From Erigeron canadensis (lineage: Eukaryota > Streptophyta > Magnoliopsida > Asterales > Asteraceae), in the NCBI RefSeq assembly GCF_010389155.1, contig NC_057769.1, positions 32,426,735 to 32,490,734 of the forward strand: a stretch of DNA of 64,000 nt, given 5' to 3'. The notes under the pieces were generated by a model. The model was not told the origin of the DNA, did no database searches, and saw nothing but the letters and a program-made list of their open reading frames with translations. Positions 59,052 through 64,000 of the stretch are shown here, in pieces. The first letter of the stretch is position 1. Every line of letters begins with the position of its first letter. The position numbers and the translations under genes were made by a program.

Positions 59052-61677
59052 ATGGAGACAGAGACAAGTGATGACGGAAACCGGCGGAACACGACTGTTG
59101 CGCCGCCGCCAATACCGGCGGAGGGGAGACAGAAGAAGAGGCTGACTGTGATGGTGGCAGTAGACGAGAGTGACAGGAGTTTATATGCCTTAAAATGGAC
59201 CCTTGAAAACCTGTTTAAGGTGCATGTTCATGTACCCGGTGAAGAAAACCCGGAAGTGGAACCCGACCCGGAACAAGGGTTAATCACGATTGTTCATGTT
59301 ATGGAACCTTTTGAGCGTTACACGTTCCCTGCTGAACCTTGTATGTGTGTTCTATATATATTATTGTACGATTCGCTATATATATAATCTATAATTATAT
59401 ATGTTTATAAATTAGTAAACGTTTTCGAATAAATTTACGGATTAATGGTTAATGAATTATTAGTATTATATGTATGTAGCAATGTATACTTCTGCTTCAA
59501 TGGTGGAATCAGTGAGAAAAGCGCAACGGGAAAATGCTGCTCAACTTCTCTCACGTGCATTTGAAGTTTGCAAAGGGACAAAGGTACCGTATAGGTATAA
59601 GTATAAATTTAGGCAATTTATACTTTATAGAAATAGAATTGGGTCTTAAGTCTAATAAACGGGTTAGGCTTGTCGGATTATAAATTTTTTTTTTTATCCA
59701 GGCCAATATGGGCCACTTGGATTTGATAAGCCCACGTAATAGTTGTATGGCCTAATTTGCTGAAATTTTGTAACATTTAAATCAAGCAACTTGCTCATCA
59801 ACTTAAAATGGAGTTGGGTTGTAAACGAACTGAACAGTTCACGAACTGTTCATGAACCGTTCAGCGGGAAGATTGTTCGTGTTCGTTCGTTTAGTTAAAT
59901 GAACGACCATGAACAAAGCATTCGTTTGTTCATTTACGTTCATGAACGTTCGATAATTTGTTCGTGAATGTTCGTTTGTTTATGTTCATGATCCGTCGTT
60001 CGTGAACAATAGTTCGTTTATATTCGTGCACATTTGTTCATTATGTTTGTTTATACATATATATACATACATAATAAACCATACTATAAAAAATAGTGTA
60101 AATATAAATATTTTTATAATATATATATTAATACCTAGTTATTTGTGAAAAAGTTTAAATAAAATACTATTTTGTTCGTTTGTGGTTCATAAACACACGA
60201 ACATGAACAAGTGATTATGTTCGTTTATCTATTCATGAACCGTTCGTTAAGTTAAACGAACATGAACAAAGTCCTGTTCGTGTTCGTTTACAACCCTAGT
60301 TGGGAGTGCCAAGGAGAGGAATTTGACTGGATCAGCTAGTCACATAAGTGTGATGAAATTGGTTTAGATTAATTTGACTAAAGCGTAGGTTTTGACATTC
60401 TAAATTGCTATATTTTAGACATCAGGTCATTATTGTAATTGTAATATTTAAATATTCAAATCGGTTCTAAATAGATTGAAACAAACAAAATTAGAAACAG
60501 TTAGCATGTGAGTCCAAATCTATGTTGCTCTTGCTTAAAATGAGCCAGCCTTTTGTGGTGTTACTTAATCATGTGTTCAACCAGTTTGGCCACACGAACT
60601 TCTAAGATAGCAATTTTGATTTTCCAAATTAAGTGATATTAGACATTGTAAGATTTCTGTACATCTTGGGCGACTTTGGTGTGTCATTGTTTTTTTAGGT
60701 TGATACACTATTTTCAACAAAAAAAAAACGTATATATATTAGGTTAAGCTATCAATTTATATAAATTTGGCTTCTACAAAAAGATATAATGCACATAGCT
60801 CAATTTTTAAGTATGCTTTAAATGGCCGCGTCCAAGTTGGTAAGTTTCTTACTTGTAGTTGGGTTTCATTGTGTAGATAAAAGCGGAAACACTAATTTTG
60901 GAAGGGGATCCTAAAGAAATGCTTTGTCAGGCTGTGGAACAGATGCATTTTGATCTTCTGGTTGTAGGCAGTCGTGGGCTTGGTGCGATCAAAAGGTAAT
61001 ATATATTACTTAAGCAGGCTTTGTTTTTAATTCAAGATGTCAAATGTTCAAATCTTACATATTTTCATCAAAATAATCTTCCGAATGATCTTTATGTGGG
61101 ATATCTTTCTAGTGTATTCTTGCCGGCATATTGGTTATACCAAGTAAAAGGTTATAAAATCTTTATGGTCTTTTACATCATCTCGATTTCAAGAAAAGGT
61201 AAAGGTACACGGATCCACATGCACACGACACATACACATTATTATACCATTATATTATTATATATGTATTAATGTGCTTGATACTTGTTTGTTTCTATTT
61301 GGACCCTTTAGAAACTATTTAGGTCATTCATGTTGGTTAAGGCCAAGTTTATGTAAATTTATTAACAAAAATTAGTAGATTATATGTGTTGGAGGTCAAA
61401 ATATATCTAATTTAGGAAGAATGGAAAGTAAGGTCAGAACTATAGGAATGGCAGCCAATCGAATTTAACTTAGCAGGAGATACATAGGTCTTCAAAAGAG
61501 ATGTCAATTATAAAGCTCCAAATAACACATCTTTATTACTTGGTTACTTTCTACTGCGGTAAGTAAAATAATTTGTTAAATGATTGTTTATGCAGGGCTT
61601 TCTTAGGGAGTATAAGTGACTTTTGTGCACATCATGCAAAGTGCCCTGTCCTGATAGTGAAACCTTCCAACAAGTAG
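59052..61677 (+). CDS. Universal stress protein (USP) family protein (197 aa, 4 exons)
   Basis: Exons: 59052-59340, 59480-59583, 60877-60995, 61596-61677; the sum is 198 codons. USP-domain proteins adopt an alpha/beta nucleotide-binding fold and bind ATP or AMP in many cases. After a Pro/Arg-rich N-terminus of about 33 residues, the domain starts with LTVMVAVDESDRSLYALKW (Asp at the nucleotide pocket). It ends with VVGSRGLGAIKRAFLGSIS, an intact G-2X-G-9X-G(S) ATP-binding motif, and CPVLIVKP. The ATG at 59052 was chosen over an in-frame ATG at 58974 because the family start lies here and the upstream text reads as leader. Intron 2 holds a MITE. Confidence 0.92.
59816..60296. mobile_element. 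hAT-like MITE built of GTTCGT/ACGAAC words (481 bp)
   Basis: Perfect 15-bp inverted ends GGGTTGTAAACGAAC and GTTCGTTTACAACCC. Flanks GAGTTGGG and TAGTTGGG could be an 8-bp target duplication with one mismatch, overlapping the end. The arms are strings of GTTCGTG, GTTCATGAAC and similar words that fold back on each other; the middle is AT-rich. It lies in intron 2 of the stress-protein gene. Confidence 0.75.
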
Positions 61678-62022
61678 TCACATAGCTTAGATTGTGAGGG
61701 ATGTCCTTGATGGTCCATAGTGTTTTTTTGTTTTAATAGTTATGCTTGTTTGCTTGGCGAAGAGTAAGACTACTCAATAAGGTGAAGGGTTTACGATGAG
61801 GGTTGGGCTATGTAAATACCGTCGAAAATAAGGAGCTTTGAAGAAGCTGGAGATCAATGTAAAGACCAATTAAATCTTCAAGAGCTTACTCTCGAATTCC
61901 TACTGAATTAATACGAGTAATCCAAGAGAAGGTAGAAGGCTTATTTGACATGTACTCCGTGGATTCTAAGCTGAGATATATATGTATTTCTATACAGTTC
62001 ACATACGGTTCCAACTTTTACG
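61678..62022. other. 3' region of the stress-protein gene
   Basis: Presumed 3' untranslated region followed by unassigned DNA. No gene supported. Confidence 0.45.
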
Positions 62023-62740
62023 TATTAGAATATGAACACAGAAAACATACAAGATCACGAATAAGCGTAACGGAAAAAATCGAAACATATATGTAATCAC
62101 ATTAATTAACAAAGAGAGAATCGAGATCTTTACCTTATATGTAAAGATCTAATTGAAATAATAATAATAAGATTATTATTAATACTTAGGGTTTAAAGCA
62201 AAACCCTTCTACGATCGCACACTAGACACCCCGAATAATGTATGCTAGTACTCTGATCACGAACCTAAACAACCCTTTGTTTAAAACCGTAGACTTAAAG
62301 ATCGAAATCGAAAACCCTTTGAGATGGGGTGTTTCGGCTGAACAAGAGAAGAGGGAGAGAAGAGAAGATTTGTAATGTGAATGAATGAATAAAAAAACCT
62401 TGAATTAACCTTTGTATTTATAGGGTAATATTAGGTTAACAATAACTTGAAAATTAAGCAATTATCAAGGCTTTGGAAAGCCTTGATGAAACCGTCCCCC
62501 TTAATGGACTTAGGTCCAAGTCTACTTTCCAATTTTCACATTTTAATCCTTCTTTTTAATTAATTAAATATAATTAATCTTTTAATTATGTTTAATTAAT
62601 TATTTCGTGATCAAACTAATTAATATATTACTTTAATATATCAATTGTTATTATCGAGTTACCATGTCATTTCGTGTGACCCCGTAGGCTTAAATTATTT
62701 CCGGACATGCAACTTATAATAATATGATCATATGCCAACA
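62023..62740 (-). mobile_element. Solo LTR (718 bp) with 5-bp target duplication
   Basis: TTACG occurs directly on both sides (62018-62022 and 62741-62745). On the minus strand the element begins TGTTGGCATATG and ends TTCTAATA, which fits an LTR TG...CA with the last C changed to T. A TATA box CTATAAATA lies on the same strand (62415-62423). There is no second LTR and no internal region in the window, so it is a solo LTR left by recombination. Confidence 0.75.
62415..62423 (-). promoter_or_regulatory. TATA box of the solo LTR
   Basis: CTATAAATA on the minus strand, about 320 bases into the LTR, where the U3/R boundary of an LTR is expected. Confidence 0.5.
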
Positions 62741-64000
62741 TTACGGACTGTCACCAATGATTTTTGAAAACTTTTATGTTCGCTTAGTTAGTGTGTTATT
62801 TACAAGTTTAAGCGTATTTCTTATACATCTTACTCAAAAAGTTGATTTTGTGGCACGTTAGAGTGTTTAAGGATCATTGGTTGAGATACTACAGCTCGTC
62901 AACTATCTAGTTTAATATTGGATCGTCAACGAGGATGGTTTCATTTTGATGTATGTTGCTAGTGATCAAGTTATTCTTGAGCTACACTATATGGGTGTAT
63001 TGTGTATGTCGCTGAACCAACACCAGTTATAATGTTTGTCGATCGATGAGCTTTTTGGTATACCAAGGATGCTTGGTAAATCTGAACCCCGGTTTTAATG
63101 GATTTACTTATCAAAAATGCTCTTCTTATCATTTGTGTACCTATCTATATACACTAAACATTAACTTTTAGTAGTAAGTCTACCTTATATATACGGTGGA
63201 ATGTAACAGGTTTTTTAGTGTCTGTGCTGAAAGGTCCACACACCACGTCCTGTCGTGGAGCATGTGTCTCGTTCAATTCATGACTTTAAGATCTGCACAT
63301 CACGTCTATGTGGTGTGAGCTCGGGTCTATATTTATTCAATACGTGAAAGGTACTTGGTGCATTGATAATGAGTTAGATCTGTAAAACCAAAAGGCTATA
63401 GGTCAATATAGATGTTTTAAGCCCTATTTTGAGACAAAATTTTGAAAATAACAAGTGCTCAAGGGAGTGTTGCTAGCCTTTGTTTACATATCCAAAACAG
63501 ATTTTGTTTGTCTGTCTATTTTTGGAACTGAATTATATGAGTACTCATTGCACCAATGATTTTGTAGACTTCTTTCTTGATTTATTTTCTGAATAAAATA
63601 ATTTAAATCAGAAGAAGTTTGATATCATGAATGAGATAGGTACCTAAACGGCTAAACATCCTTTTATTGCAATGAACATGTTGACTACACAATAATAATA
63701 TAAAAAAAAAGGTAAATAGACGGGAACCTCTTAGTCTCGTGTACCAAAATTGGTATCTACACCACCACCCTGCGAGGCTATATATATGTGTACCGGGTTA
63801 GTTCTGTTAGGTAGCGAAAAAATCCATTGCATAGGATCGACTTTTTGGTCAATAGGCACTTTTACACATGAAAACCACCATAACACAGGCACAAAGCCAA
63901 GTAGAATCTACCTCCACAAAGAACAAAATGAACAATGATTTAAGGCACTATTAAAAGAGTTTTTTTATTTATATACTTTGTTTATATTTAATCATTATTA
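62741..64000. other. Right-end DNA, nothing recognised
   Basis: No supported gene. Around 63225-63320 the words CACACCACGTCCTGTCGTGG and CACATCACGTCTATGTGGTGTG form local palindromes. A GTACCAAAATTGGTA palindrome near 63740 resembles the SINE-like remnant at 4600-4772. Confidence 0.45.

Overview
The window is nuclear DNA of a flowering plant. The genes are split by many short GT...AG introns, the DNA is AT-rich, and the protein families are plant ones: a CPK1/2-type calcium-dependent kinase, a GTD-binding myosin-binding protein, DUF295 F-box proteins, UBP12/13 and a plant universal stress protein. It looks like a eudicot, perhaps Asteraceae, but I cannot prove the family by reading alone.

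Layout. 1-6.7 kb holds no gene I can support; it has two mini-Helitrons, a long foldback and SINE-like pieces. 6.8-16.8 kb is a seven-exon CDPK gene on the minus strand; its third intron carries a complete-length but inactivated Ty1/copia retrotransposon in antisense, with 192-bp LTRs and a 5-bp target duplication. 18.8-21.1 kb is a three-exon myosin-binding protein gene (minus). 22.8-26.8 kb is a nest of small transposons: a mini-Helitron, a second Helitron on the minus strand, a MITE and a third Helitron carrying an RPA-like gene remnant. 27.1-29.4 kb is a composite DUF295/F-box/DUF295 gene (minus) with two in-frame stops. 30.3-32 kb has two more MITE copies, one with a SINE-like insert. 32.7-38.9 kb is an eight-exon gene (plus) whose first exon exists twice, 2.8 kb apart, with Helitron and RPA debris between the copies. 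41.4-55.5 kb is a complete UBP12/13 deubiquitinase gene (minus); I could place 32 exons that sum to exactly 1,130 codons. 59.1-61.7 kb is a four-exon universal stress protein gene (plus). The right end holds a solo LTR and unassigned DNA.

How they fit. The genes do not form a pathway. The order myosin-binding protein - eight-exon gene - UBP12/13 - universal stress protein recalls the Arabidopsis neighbourhoods around UBP12 and UBP13, so this is probably an old conserved block. The F-box gene and the transposons would be later arrivals. The CDPK and stress-protein genes both belong to calcium/stress signalling families.

Exon coordinates were read by eye from splice sites, reading frame and family similarity. 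Their sums come out as whole codons in every gene given a full model, which supports them. No search was run.
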